DNA of 64,000 nucleotides from Arcticibacter pallidicorallinus (GCF_003002875.1 NZ_PVTH01000003.1:186001-250000); one strand, 5' to 3'; positions 36,120 to 44,919 are shown, counted from the stretch's first letter. The notes: generated from the sequence alone by a model not told the origin. Translations and numbers: made by a program.

Positions 36120-37118
36120 CTATCTTTTAAAAAACGAAATCCGCTCCCTGATCTGGAATTGTACCTTGTCATCGCCATCTTCCGTTCGATGTTTAGTAGT
36201 TGCTTTCTTTTTCATTGCCGTCGTCGTTGTTTCCGTTATGTTCTCGTTCCTTCGTTTCAAATCCCTTAGCAGTCTGTTGCCTTCGTAACACATATTATTA
36301 AAGGATGCTCCCCGTGTTTGCTGCGCCTCATTGAGCTCCATATTCACAGGGCCCGTAGGGTATTCTCCCGGTTCTTCAGCATGAAACGCGGCAATGATCG
36401 AACATGGACTGAACTCCTTGCTATTGAGCAATACATAGCCTTCTTCCATTCGGGTTTCGCTATAAGCCAGCAACGATACGCTGAGCATCAGCAGCTGATC
36501 GGGTTCCGGCAGGGTTTCAAAGCGGATCTCCTGGGCTTCCAGCTGAGCCTGCCAGCGAAACTCCAGGTCTTTCACTTCCAGATATTCATAGTACTCCTTC
36601 CGGAAATTGAAGCCGATCAGGCTGAAACGGATCTTGTACTTACTCACCGGTTTACTGATGCTTAGAGGCACCCTCAGGTCGGTTTTGGCGTTTAAGGCCC
36701 CCATGAACACGCTTAGGCGCCCCTCTTCATCCCGCTCTACCCGCTGACTGACCTGCAGTACTTCGCTCAGCCGGCTCTTCATATTGAAGTCCATCCCGAT
36801 GAGGCTTTCCAGGTCCGCGTCATGCAAGTCGCGCTGACCAACGCTTCCGCGTAAGCTATTGCGAATCCCCCGGTACACCAGCTGTGTGCTGCGGCTGACC
36901 GCCTCGCCATCCCGGTGCACGTAGGCCGGCTCAAAGGCCTGCCTGATCACCGCCGCCGTGGTACTGGAGAGACCGAACTCCGTGGAGGCCCGGATGCTGG
37001 CACTGGTCTGCTCGAATTTGCGGGGTTTCCCCTGGATGATGTTCATTTCGCGGTAGCCGCGATATACAACGGAACCTGCCTTGCCGCGAACGATTCCTTT
37101 CTTGTCTACTTTTGCCAT
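36120..37118 (-). CDS. protein of unknown function, G+C-rich gene
   Basis: 332 residues from the ATG at 37118 (MAKVDKKGIVRGKAGSVVYR); the frame is open to 37190. I do not recognise a catalytic family. The N-terminus is Lys/Arg/Gly-rich (MNIIQGKPRKFEQTSASIRA). The middle has regular alternating charged beta-like stretches (YKIRFSLIGFNFRKEYYEYL and QEIRFETLPEPDQLLMLSVS). The C-terminus is polar and Thr/Lys-rich (NITETTTTAMKKKATTKHRT). There is no signal peptide or clear membrane helix. Base composition is visibly richer in G+C than neighbours, especially 36700-37080. The last 15 or so residues (IRERISFFKR) may derive from the toxin remnant next to it. Structural or DNA-binding roles are only guesses. 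Confidence 0.65.
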   Translation of the reverse strand: MAKVDKKGIVRGKAGSVVYRGYREMNIIQGKPRKFEQTSASIRASTEFGLSSTTAAVIRQAFEPAYVHRDGEAVSRSTQLVYRGIRNSLRGSVGQRDLHDADLESLIGMDFNMKSRLSEVLQVSQRVERDEEGRLSVFMGALNAKTDLRVPLSISKPVSKYKIRFSLIGFNFRKEYYEYLEVKDLEFRWQAQLEAQEIRFETLPEPDQLLMLSVSLLAYSETRMEEGYVLLNSKEFSPCSIIAAFHAEEPGEYPTGPVNMELNEAQQTRGASFNNMCYEGNRLLRDLKRRNENITETTTTAMKKKATTKHRTEDGDDKVQFQIRERISFFKR

Positions 37119-37190
37119 AACCTTGTTTGATTTGGAGAACAAGGTAGCGCGACGGGAAACATGTGACGATTTTTTCGCCAAAATCGACAA

Positions 37191-37528
37191 AATTTTATGC
37201 TATTTTTAAAATAACGTACCTCAAAAGCAGTCAAGCCCTGCTTAGGCTGAGCTTAGTACTTCTTTATATGAAGAGCTATATGTGCAGCTGAAAGGCAGTA
37301 ATACGTCCCACTTTAAGCCGTTCAGGTCGGACTTATTACGGAACAATGTGTGTCTGTTATTGGCTGCATACAACGGTGGTGGTTATTTCATATTGCCCTC
37401 CCTTACAGTTCCTGGGTACCCGATATACAGTAGCAACGCAGCGCCTCCGGTAAAAGTAGCTTTGGATACGTCAGATTTCTTATATCCGGCATATTCTCAT
37501 ATTTGCTATCTATTTCTTAATTTGCACG
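37191..37528. other. 338-base intergenic region with no recognised gene
   Basis: This divergent region separates the unknown minus-strand gene from holB. Short open frames exist on both strands, but none has a convincing start, length or composition. A TTAATTTG at 37517-37524, one mismatch from the -7 consensus, lies four bases before the holB ATG. Confidence 0.45.
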
Positions 37529-38674
37529 ATGCTGTTTAGTGAAATTGTAGGGCAGAAAGACATTAAGCGTCAGTTGATTCAGACCGTTGCGGAGCAACGG
37601 ATTAGTCACGCACGCTTATTTCTGGGGCCGGAGGGCTCGGGAAGTCTGGCGCTTGCCCTGGCTTACGCACAGTATATTTCCTGCGAAAACCGCAGTCCGG
37701 ACGACAGTTGTGGCGAGTGTTCCTCATGCCGAAAGTACAATCGGCTGATACATCCGGATCTTCATTTTTCCTATCCTTTCTTTGCCAAGCATAAGGACGA
37801 TACCGCCCTCACCTTCATTGAAGAATGGAGAGAGGCTTTTTTGAAAAACCCATATTTAAATCTGGACGAGTGGCGCCTTCAGCTGGATGCCGATAACAAA
37901 CAGGCTAACATCAATATCGCCGAGTGCCACCAGATCATCCGGAAGCTTAGCATGAAGCCGTTTGAGGCGGAGTACAAGGTTTTGATCATGTGGTTGCCCG
38001 AATATCTCGACAAGGAGGGAAATACACTACTGAAGATTATCGAGGAGCCGCCGCAAAAAACACTCTTCCTGCTTGTGGCTCAAAACCAGGATCAGATTTT
38101 AAACACCATCCTGTCGAGGACTCAACTGCTCAAGATCAACCGGCTCAAAGATGAGGAAGTGAAACAACACTTGATCGAAACGATTCATGTCCCGGCTTTG
38201 CAGGCCAGCAGAATCTCTTATCTGAGTGAGGGAAACATTCAGCTGGCTATTCAGCTGAGTCGTGAGGAAAGTGACCACGCATTTGGCAGGTTCACTGAAT
38301 GGTTGAGAAACAGTTTTGGCAATAAGGGACTGCAGCTGATCGAATTTTCTGAATCAGCATCGAAATGGGGCAGGGAGAACCAAAAGAACTTTCTGCGTTA
38401 TGGCTCGAAGCTCCTAAGGGAGGTCATGATGGTCCTATCCGGCGCTGAAAATCTCATTCATCTTCCGGAAAATGAAAAAGAGTTTGTGGTCAAGTTTAGC
38501 CGCTCGGTCGATTTAAATAAAACGGAGGCCCTTATTTCGGAAATCGAAAAGGCCCATTATCATATTGAAAGGAATGCAAACCCTAAAATTTTATTTTTAG
38601 ACGTATCTTTGCAATTTACAAGAATTCTGAAGTTTAATACGCTCCCCAAGGGGACTCACTATATATATCAATAA
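37529..38674 (+). CDS. holB: DNA polymerase III delta-prime-like clamp-loader subunit
   Basis: 381 residues. The N-terminal AAA+ fold has FSEIVGQKDIKRQL, HARLFLGPEGSGSLALALAY, a Cys-rich zinc motif (CENRSPDDSCGECSSCRKY) and IEEPPQKTLFLLVA with sensor ILSRTQLLKI. The Walker A motif lacks the usual lysine (GPEGSGSL), consistent with delta-prime, which does not hydrolyse ATP. It loads the sliding clamp together with DnaX and delta. It abuts ricT (stop at 38674, next start 38675). Confidence 0.9.
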   Translation: MLFSEIVGQKDIKRQLIQTVAEQRISHARLFLGPEGSGSLALALAYAQYISCENRSPDDSCGECSSCRKYNRLIHPDLHFSYPFFAKHKDDTALTFIEEWREAFLKNPYLNLDEWRLQLDADNKQANINIAECHQIIRKLSMKPFEAEYKVLIMWLPEYLDKEGNTLLKIIEEPPQKTLFLLVAQNQDQILNTILSRTQLLKINRLKDEEVKQHLIETIHVPALQASRISYLSEGNIQLAIQLSREESDHAFGRFTEWLRNSFGNKGLQLIEFSESASKWGRENQKNFLRYGSKLLREVMMVLSGAENLIHLPENEKEFVVKFSRSVDLNKTEALISEIEKAHYHIERNANPKILFLDVSLQFTRILKFNTLPKGTHYIYQ

Positions 38675-40309
38675 ATGGGATGTGGATCATGTTCAACCGG
38701 CGGCGGATGTACGCCGGCAGGCTGTAAAAGTAATGGCTCTTGCCTTACCGGCGGATGCAGCAAATTAGATGTTTACGATTGGCTGGCCCATATGGACCTT
38801 CCAACTAACTATAAACCTTTCAATATCATTGAGGTTAAATTCAAGGGATCGCGCAAAGATTTTTACATTAATCATGAGCATGCGTACCTGGAAATGGGCG
38901 ACCTGGTAGTAGTGGAAACTACAACAGGTGGTTATGACATTGGCCATGTTTCGCTTACCGGTGAGCTGGTGAGGATGCAGATCAAAAAGAAGCATCAGAA
39001 GCTGGATGATATCACCAGAAAGGTGATCAGAAGGGCAACACCTGCTGACGTGGATAAGTGGAAAGCGGCGAAGGATATGGAATGGGAGACGATGCACAAG
39101 GCGCGTACCCTTGCCCTGAATCTGGGCCTCTCTATGAAGATCAGCGACGTCGACTATCAGGGTGATAAAACCAAGGCAACCTTCTACTATACAGCAGAAG
39201 GGCGGGTGGATTTCCGTGAGCTCATCAAAAAAATGGCAGAAAACTTCCGTATCCGTATTGAGATGCGCCAGATCGGCATGAGGCAGGAAGCGAGCAGATT
39301 AGGCGGCTTAGGCTCCTGCGGTCGCGAACTTTGCTGCAGTACCTGGCTTACCGATTTCAAAACGGTGTCTACGTCGGCAGCAAGGTATCAGAATTTGTCT
39401 TTAAATACACTGAAACTAGCGGGACAATGTGGCAAGCTGAAGTGCTGCCTCAACTACGAGCTCGACACGTATATGGATGCGCTGAAGGATATTCCGGATG
39501 ATGTAGATCGTCTGGAGACGGTTATCGGCATGGCACGTCTTCAAAAGACCGATATCTTCAGGAAGCTCATGTGGTTCAGTTACCCGAATCAGGAAAACTG
39601 GATTCCTCTGGATATTTCACGAGTGAAGGAAATTCAGAAACTAAACAAAGAAGGCATCAAGCCTGAAGATCTGAAAGATGAGGCGGCTGAACTGGAACCG
39701 GTACAGGCTACCAAGATCCTGGATTATGAGAACGTTGTTGGGCAGGATAGTATCACCCGTTTGGATGAGCGTCAGAATAACAAGAAGAAAAAGAAGCGGA
39801 ATAATAAGAGCAGACCTAAGCAAGATGATGCTGGAGTTGCGCTAACGCCGTCGTCTCCGGTTGCAAAGCCTGCGAGGCCTGCTGCCAACAATCAGAGAAG
39901 AGAACAGAAGTCGGGCCCTCAGAACCCAAATCAGCGGAGAGAACAGAACGCTGCTGCTAACAGCCAGAAGAGAGAACAGAACCCTGCCGCTCCTCAAGCT
40001 GATAATAACCAGAAAAGGGAGCAGAATACTGCCGCTCCTCAGACTGACAACAACCAGAAGAAAGAGCAGAACGCGGCGGTTCATGCGGCAAACAGACAGA
40101 AAAGGGAGCAGAATACTGCCGCTCCTCAGACTGACAACAACCAGAAGAGAGAGCAGAACGCGGCGGTTCATGCGGCAAACAGACAGAAAAGGGAGCAGAA
40201 CGCTGATGCGCAAGCTGAAGGTGGAGAATCCGGCAATAAAAAGGCTCAGGGAAGTCGTCATTTCCGGAGGAATAAGAATAATAACAAGCCTAAACCTAAT
40301 GCAGAATAA
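38675..40309 (+). CDS. ricT: PSP1-domain protein RicT (YaaT-like), with repeat-rich C-terminal tail
   Basis: 544 residues. Two N-terminal Cys-rich segments (GCGSCSTGGGCTPAGCKSNG) precede the PSP1 core, with YLEMGDLVVVETTTGGYDIG, IRIEMRQIGMRQEASRLGG, CGRELCCSTWLTDFKTVS and CGKLKCCLNYELDTY. In Bacillus, RicT acts with RicA/RicF as an Fe-S complex in RNA maturation. From about residue 350 the protein becomes a polar Gln/Asn/Lys/Arg tail containing an imperfect repeat of 29 residues. The order holB-ricT-gldH is common in Bacteroidota. The stop overlaps the gldH start. Confidence 0.9.
   Translation: MGCGSCSTGGGCTPAGCKSNGSCLTGGCSKLDVYDWLAHMDLPTNYKPFNIIEVKFKGSRKDFYINHEHAYLEMGDLVVVETTTGGYDIGHVSLTGELVRMQIKKKHQKLDDITRKVIRRATPADVDKWKAAKDMEWETMHKARTLALNLGLSMKISDVDYQGDKTKATFYYTAEGRVDFRELIKKMAENFRIRIEMRQIGMRQEASRLGGLGSCGRELCCSTWLTDFKTVSTSAARYQNLSLNTLKLAGQCGKLKCCLNYELDTYMDALKDIPDDVDRLETVIGMARLQKTDIFRKLMWFSYPNQENWIPLDISRVKEIQKLNKEGIKPEDLKDEAAELEPVQATKILDYENVVGQDSITRLDERQNNKKKKKRNNKSRPKQDDAGVALTPSSPVAKPARPAANNQRREQKSGPQNPNQRREQNAAANSQKREQNPAAPQADNNQKREQNTAAPQTDNNQKKEQNAAVHAANRQKREQNTAAPQTDNNQKREQNAAVHAANRQKREQNADAQAEGGESGNKKAQGSRHFRRNKNNNKPKPNAE
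40021..40200 (+). repeat. 87-bp tandem repeat in the RicT tail
   Basis: The unit beginning at 40021 recurs almost exactly at 40108, with a further partial copy at 40195; period 87 bases (29 codons), keeping frame. It encodes alternating NQKREQNAAVHAANRQ and KREQNTAAPQTDNN type segments. Near-identity at DNA level suggests recent duplication, likely prone to slippage. Confidence 0.85.
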
Positions 40310-40781
40310 GTACCGGCATTTATTTACCGCAATACTTTTGTTATGTATAGGCTTGCAGGGCTGCAAGGAGACTGCGATTGTCGATGTGAATTTACCCATC
40401 GACAATCGTTCCTGGTCTTACGCCAGCAAAGTGAGGATACCTGTTATCATCGAAGATCCAGGCAAGGCGTACAACCTGTACCTTAACCTGCGCCATACTT
40501 CCGATTATAAATACGCTAACATATTTGTACTGATTCATCAGTCGGCCACAGGCTACGAAACAAAAACGGAACGCAAGGAGTTTAAACTTGCCTATCCGGA
40601 CGGCGAATGGCTGGGTAGCGGAGCGGGCAATTTCTATTCCTATCAGCTTCTGTTTCGCGAAGGATACCGGTTTCCGGCAAAAGGAACTTACATCATCGAG
40701 ATTGAACAAAACATGCGGGATAACCCTCTCCCTGAGGTAACGGATGTAGGCCTGCGTGTTGAGCCTGTCGAGGAGAATTAA
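40299..40781 (+). CDS. gldH: gliding-motility lipoprotein GldH
   Basis: 160 residues starting MQNKYRHLFTAILLL with a lipobox before Cys22 (IGLQGC). Motifs such as VDVNLPIDNRSWSYASKVRI, YNLYLNLRHTSDYKYANIFV and FREGYRFPAKGTYIIEIEQN fit GldH. In Flavobacterium GldH is an outer-membrane-side lipoprotein needed for gliding. In non-gliding Bacteroidota it persists and may serve the type IX secretion or another envelope role. The ATG at 40299 overlaps the end of ricT. An open frame upstream to 39861 is only the alternative reading of the ricT repeat. Confidence 0.88.
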   Translation: MQNKYRHLFTAILLLCIGLQGCKETAIVDVNLPIDNRSWSYASKVRIPVIIEDPGKAYNLYLNLRHTSDYKYANIFVLIHQSATGYETKTERKEFKLAYPDGEWLGSGAGNFYSYQLLFREGYRFPAKGTYIIEIEQNMRDNPLPEVTDVGLRVEPVEEN

Positions 40782-40862
40782 AACATTCTTTATCATTGTG
40801 ATACCTGTCACTTTTCATGCAGGAACAACCGCGTAGATTTACCAGGGATATCCAATTAACCG

Positions 40863-42401
40863 ATGCCGATCAAAACCTTTTCAAGCGCTGTCTTTGGAAT
40901 AGAGGCGAAGACGATTACTATTGAGGTAAATATTACCAGTGGTACGCGGTACTACATCGTTGGTCTGCCCGACACGGCGGTGAGGGAAAGCCTGCTACGC
41001 ATAGAAAGCGCCATCTGCAATTCCGGATACCGGATGCCCCGACAGAAAATTCTGGTGAATATGGCCCCTGCGGACATTCGCAAGGAGGGATCTTCGTTCG
41101 ATCTGGCTATAGCTGTAGCTATTCTTTGTGCTTCTGAACAAATCGATGCGACGCTGATCAGTCAATATATGATATTGGGTGAACTGTCTTTGGATGGGAC
41201 AATCCAGACTGTAAAAGGTGCGCTTCCGGTTTCTATCCAGGCACGGATGGAGGGCTTCAAAGGGCTCATCGTTCCTGCACTGAATGCCAGGGAAGCGGCC
41301 ATCGTTAATGATATTGACGTGTTGGGTGTACAAACGCTGGCAGAGGTTCTGGACTTCTTCAAGGGCATGGGCAATATACAGCCAACTGTGGTAGATACCC
41401 GTGAGGAATTTTACTCGAACATTTCCAACTATCCTACAGACTTTTCTGATGTAAAGGGTCAGGAGAATATCAAACGGGCGCTGGAAATTGCTGCTGCGGG
41501 GGGACATAATGCTATATTGATCGGTCCGCCTGGTTCCGGAAAAACGATGCTGGCAAAAAGGCTGCCCAGTATCTTGCCGCCGCTCAATCTGCAGGAAGCG
41601 TTAGAGACTACCAAGATTCACTCCGTGGCAGGAAAGCTGGCCGCGGCAGACTCCCTGATGACGGCCAGGCCGTTTCGCTCGCCGCATCATACGATCAGCG
41701 ATGTGGCGCTTGTGGGCGGAGGGGCCTCGCCACAGCCGGGCGAGATATCGCTTTCTCATAATGGGGTGCTTTTCCTGGATGAGCTGCCGGAATTTAAGCG
41801 TTCGGTACTGGAGGTGATGCGCCAGCCGCTGGAGGAGCGGAGGGTAACGGTATCCAGAGCCAGGCTTTCGGTTGACTATCCTGCGAGCTTCATGCTTATC
41901 GCCTCGATGAACCCATGTCCCTGTGGCTTTTATAATCATCCGGAAAAGGACTGTACATGTCCGCCAGGCGCTGTTCAGAAGTATTTAAGTAAGGTGTCCG
42001 GACCACTGCTGGACCGCATTGACCTTCATGTGGAAGTAACTCCTGTGAATTTTACCGACCTGGCTTCGGAACACAGGTCGGAAAGCAGTGCCGACATACG
42101 TGCCCGGGTGATCAAGGCACGCGAACTGCAAAGCAAGCGCTTCAGTGGCAGCAAGGAGGTGTACTGCAATGCACAAATGAGTTCAAAGGAGGTTCGTCAG
42201 GTTTGCCGTATCAACGACGCGGGACAGATACTATTGAAAAAGGCGATGGAAAAACTGGGACTGTCCGCCCGTGCCTACGACCGGATTCTGAAGGTATCGC
42301 GCACTATCGCTGACCTGGCAGATTCAGAAGAAATCCGCATTGAGCATCTGGCAGAAGCGATACATTACCGGAGTCTGGACCGTGACGGCTGGGCGGGATA
42401 A
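40863..42401 (+). CDS. YifB/ComM-family Mg-chelatase-like AAA+ ATPase
   Basis: 512 residues. The N-terminal ChlI-like domain (KTITIEVNITSGTRYYIVGL and VNMAPADIRKEGSSFDLAIA) is followed by the AAA+ core: Walker A ILIGPPGSGKTMLAKRLP, FRSPHHTISDVALVGGG, Walker B GVLFLDELPEFKRS, and sensor MLIASMNPCPCGFYNHPEKD with a Cys motif. ComM-like members act as helicases in branch migration during recombination of incoming DNA. Length and motifs are complete. Confidence 0.94.
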   Translation: MPIKTFSSAVFGIEAKTITIEVNITSGTRYYIVGLPDTAVRESLLRIESAICNSGYRMPRQKILVNMAPADIRKEGSSFDLAIAVAILCASEQIDATLISQYMILGELSLDGTIQTVKGALPVSIQARMEGFKGLIVPALNAREAAIVNDIDVLGVQTLAEVLDFFKGMGNIQPTVVDTREEFYSNISNYPTDFSDVKGQENIKRALEIAAAGGHNAILIGPPGSGKTMLAKRLPSILPPLNLQEALETTKIHSVAGKLAAADSLMTARPFRSPHHTISDVALVGGGASPQPGEISLSHNGVLFLDELPEFKRSVLEVMRQPLEERRVTVSRARLSVDYPASFMLIASMNPCPCGFYNHPEKDCTCPPGAVQKYLSKVSGPLLDRIDLHVEVTPVNFTDLASEHRSESSADIRARVIKARELQSKRFSGSKEVYCNAQMSSKEVRQVCRINDAGQILLKKAMEKLGLSARAYDRILKVSRTIADLADSEEIRIEHLAEAIHYRSLDRDGWAG

Positions 42402-42430
42402 TGTTTTGATGCTGTTTACGTTAATGAATC

Positions 42431-43069
42431 ATGAATAGCATTAAGGTAATGATTGCGGGATTTGCGATGAGCGTGCTTTTGGCGTGCAACTTATCCGGAC
42501 AGCAGAAGGGGACGAAGGAAGTAGAGGTAAAGTCGGATAAGGCCAAATCTATCGCGGCATTTGCTGAAGGCTGCTTCTGGTGCTCTGAGCATATCTTTGA
42601 GGAACTTGCAGGAGTAGATTCTGCGGTGTCGGGCTACGCAGGCGGACATACCAAGAACCCTACCTATGAGGAAGTATGCAGGGAAACTACCGGTCATGCC
42701 GAAACGGTACTGGTGTACTATAATCCCAAGGTGATTAGTTATGAGCAGTTGCTGGAGGCGTTTTTTACTTCCCATGACCCTACGACTCTGAACAGACAGG
42801 GACCCGATGAAGGGCCTTCCTATCGCTCGGCTATTTTTTATGTAGACGAGGAGCAGGAAAGGCTGGCTACCGAGGCGATAAAAAAATGGACTCCGAAGTT
42901 TGAGATGCCTATTGTAACGGAGGTTGCACCGCTTAAGGCTTTTTACCGGGCTGAAGAGTATCATCAGAACTATACGACCGAAAACCCCTATGATTCGTAC
43001 GTAAGAGCAGTTTCCTTACCCCGCTTTGACAAGTTTCAGAGGGCCTGTAAGCTCAAAATGAAAAACTAG
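42431..43069 (+). CDS. msrA: peptide methionine sulfoxide reductase MsrA, lipoprotein form
   Basis: 212 residues. The N-terminus MNSIKVMIAGFAMSVLLACN carries a lipobox (LLAC), so the enzyme is probably membrane-anchored outside the cytoplasm. Catalytic region EGCFWCSEHIFEELAG (about residue 46-61; the first Cys is catalytic), SGYAGGHTKNPTYEEV, HAETVLVYYNP and HDPTTLNRQGPDEGPSYRSA are the MsrA signatures. GCFWC replaces the more common GCFWG. It reduces methionine-S-sulfoxide in proteins. No msrB is adjacent. Confidence 0.93.
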   Translation: MNSIKVMIAGFAMSVLLACNLSGQQKGTKEVEVKSDKAKSIAAFAEGCFWCSEHIFEELAGVDSAVSGYAGGHTKNPTYEEVCRETTGHAETVLVYYNPKVISYEQLLEAFFTSHDPTTLNRQGPDEGPSYRSAIFYVDEEQERLATEAIKKWTPKFEMPIVTEVAPLKAFYRAEEYHQNYTTENPYDSYVRAVSLPRFDKFQRACKLKMKN

Positions 43070-43083
43070 GCATTTTATTTTCT

Positions 43084-43091
43084 TACCTTTG
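43084..43091 (+). promoter_or_regulatory. candidate -7 box for the M16 protease gene
   Basis: TACCTTTG followed by C, an exact TAnnTTTG match ending eight bases before the ATG at 43100, without a matching -33 TTTG. Confidence 0.3.
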
Positions 43092-43099
43092 CCTTTTAA

Positions 43100-44332
43100 A
43101 TGGATTACGAGGTCTTCACACTGCCAAACGGCATTCGGTTATTATTTAAGCCATCAACTTCTTCTGTATCACATGCCTGCATTGTCATTAATACAGGTTC
43201 GAGAGATGAGCCTGAAGGCAAGGATGGCCTGGCACATTTCATTGAACATCTTCTGTTTAAGAAAACGGAAAAAAGAAGCACTCATCAGATTCTGAATTAC
43301 CTGGAAGCGGTAGGCGGCGATTTGAATGCTTATACTACTAAGGAATATACCTGCATTCATGCCTCTATTTTAAATCCTTACCTGAGAAAAGCGCTTGACC
43401 TGTTTGAGGACCTGGTGTTTCACTCGCAGTTCCCTGTCAAGGAGATGGATAAAGAAAAGGGCGTGATTCTGGACGAGATCGCTTCTTATCAGGATCAACC
43501 TGAAGAAGCGATTCAGGACGACTTTGAAGACCTTCTTTTCTCCGGCCATGCTTTGGGGCGCAACATTCTCGGCACACCAGAATCGGTCATGGCTTTTGAG
43601 CAGCAGGATATTTTTTCCTTTCTGAAAGCGAATTACAATACAGAAGAGATCGTAATCGGTGTCAACGGAAACTATACGTCGAAAGAGATCAGCAGACTGT
43701 TTACCTCTATCTTCGACAAGATACCGGCAAACGTAAATAAGCCTGTCAGAACTGCACCAGGGTATACTCCGGTAACGCGCTCTGTGGACAAGGCAATTTC
43801 GCAGACGCATTGCGTGATCGGGAATCAGGCTTATTCCATATATGACGAAAAGAAAACAGGACTTCTTCTACTGAATAATATCCTGGGCGGAAACGGTATG
43901 AGTTCTTTGCTGAACCTGACCATCCGGGAAAAATATGGTATCGCATATACCATTGAATCCAATTTCACGCCAATGTGTGACAGCGGAATCTTCTCTATAT
44001 ATTTTGGTACTGATGCCGAAAAGTCTGACCGGGCACTAAAACTGGTTCATAAGCAACTCAGGCTCTTAAGGGAGAATAAGATGAGCGATATTACGCTGGA
44101 CCGTGCAAAGAAGAAGATAAATGGCCAGATTGCACTGGGTGAAGATAACAGGATGGGACTTATTATCGGTATGTGTAAGAGTTTGATCGACCATGGTCGT
44201 GCAGAGTCCCTAGAGGAGATCTTCGCCAGGATAAACGCCATCACGCCTTCCTCCATTCAGGAGATAGCAAACGAGATTTTTGATCCTGCCAACATCAGCA
44301 CGCTTACTTTTGTGCCGAATGAGGCTGAATAA
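43100..44332 (+). CDS. M16-family zinc peptidase (processing-protease like)
   Basis: 410 residues. The inverted zinc motif HxxEH is intact (LAHFIEHLLFK, about residues 46-56), with VILDEIASYQDQPEEAIQDD carrying the downstream Glu ligand. The C-terminal half has the usual second M16 domain, with LNNILGGNGMSSLLNLTIRE and REKYGIAYTIES. Homologues cut signal-like or misfolded peptides; the substrate here is unknown. There is no signal peptide, so it is probably cytoplasmic. It lies in a run with msrA and def. Confidence 0.92.
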   Translation: MDYEVFTLPNGIRLLFKPSTSSVSHACIVINTGSRDEPEGKDGLAHFIEHLLFKKTEKRSTHQILNYLEAVGGDLNAYTTKEYTCIHASILNPYLRKALDLFEDLVFHSQFPVKEMDKEKGVILDEIASYQDQPEEAIQDDFEDLLFSGHALGRNILGTPESVMAFEQQDIFSFLKANYNTEEIVIGVNGNYTSKEISRLFTSIFDKIPANVNKPVRTAPGYTPVTRSVDKAISQTHCVIGNQAYSIYDEKKTGLLLLNNILGGNGMSSLLNLTIREKYGIAYTIESNFTPMCDSGIFSIYFGTDAEKSDRALKLVHKQLRLLRENKMSDITLDRAKKKINGQIALGEDNRMGLIIGMCKSLIDHGRAESLEEIFARINAITPSSIQEIANEIFDPANISTLTFVPNEAE

Positions 44333-44349
44333 TTTATTAATTTTATAGT

Positions 44350-44919
44350 ATGAAGTTACCAATAGTAGCATACGGTGATCCTGTTTTAAGGAAAAAAGCT
44401 GAGAACATCTCCGCTGAATACCCTGAGCTGCAAACGCTTATTTCTAACATGTTCGATACCATGTATAACGCAAGTGGTGTGGGCCTTGCTGCGCCACAGG
44501 TGGGCCTGGCTATCCGGTTGTTTGTTATAGATCTTTCAGATAAAGATGAACCTGGATATGAGAACTTTAAAAAGGTGTTTATCAATGCCACGATTCTGGA
44601 GGAGAAAGGTGTTTTATGGGATTTTAATGAAGGTTGCCTGAGCATACCGGATATCCGCGAAGATGTAAGAAGGCTGGATACCATTGTTGTTTCATACTAT
44701 GATGAAAACTGGGTGCAGCATGAGGAGACATTTAATGGCATGGCTGCCCGTGTCATTCAGCATGAATACGACCATATTGAAGGAAAGTTATTTACTGATA
44801 AGCTAAGTCCTCTGAGAAGAGCCATGCTGAAAAGTAAGTTCGATGCTATTAAGAAGGGTGCTATAAAGGTAGACTATAAGATGAAGTTCCCCCTGGCTTC
44901 CAAGGGTAAGAAGAAGTAG
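44350..44919 (+). CDS. def: peptide deformylase
   Basis: 189 residues; removes the N-formyl group from nascent proteins. All three active-site motifs are present: GVGLAAPQVGL (residues about 44-54), EGCLSIPD with the metal-binding Cys, and RVIQHEYDHIEGKLF with HExxH-like HEYDH. Spacing and length are normal. It follows the M16 gene by 17 bases and ends two bases from the convergent gene's stop. Confidence 0.97.
   Translation: MKLPIVAYGDPVLRKKAENISAEYPELQTLISNMFDTMYNASGVGLAAPQVGLAIRLFVIDLSDKDEPGYENFKKVFINATILEEKGVLWDFNEGCLSIPDIREDVRRLDTIVVSYYDENWVQHEETFNGMAARVIQHEYDHIEGKLFTDKLSPLRRAMLKSKFDAIKKGAIKVDYKMKFPLASKGKKK

Noticed and set aside
37282-37539. 85-codon open frame on the plus strand before holB
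   Set aside because: No family resemblance, no signal for translation start, and it runs into the holB start in another frame.
37529-38674. holB as an inactivated clamp-loader gene because Walker A lacks lysine
   Set aside because: Loss of the P-loop lysine is normal in delta-prime subunits, and the rest of the protein is intact.
40012-40200. Possible CRISPR-like array
   Set aside because: The repeat period is 87 bases, in frame with ricT and without variable spacers, so it is a coding tandem repeat.
39861-40298. Upstream extension of the gldH frame
   Set aside because: It is the alternative frame of the ricT repeat; the lipoprotein signal begins only at 40299.
39842-40405. 187-codon open frame on the minus strand opposite ricT and gldH
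   Set aside because: Its repeated LLPFLSVCRMNRRVLL segments are the reverse reading of the ricT tandem repeat.
40995-41507. 170-codon open frame on the minus strand opposite yifB
   Set aside because: It overlaps the conserved ATPase fully, and its His/Arg/Ile-rich composition lacks a recognisable fold.
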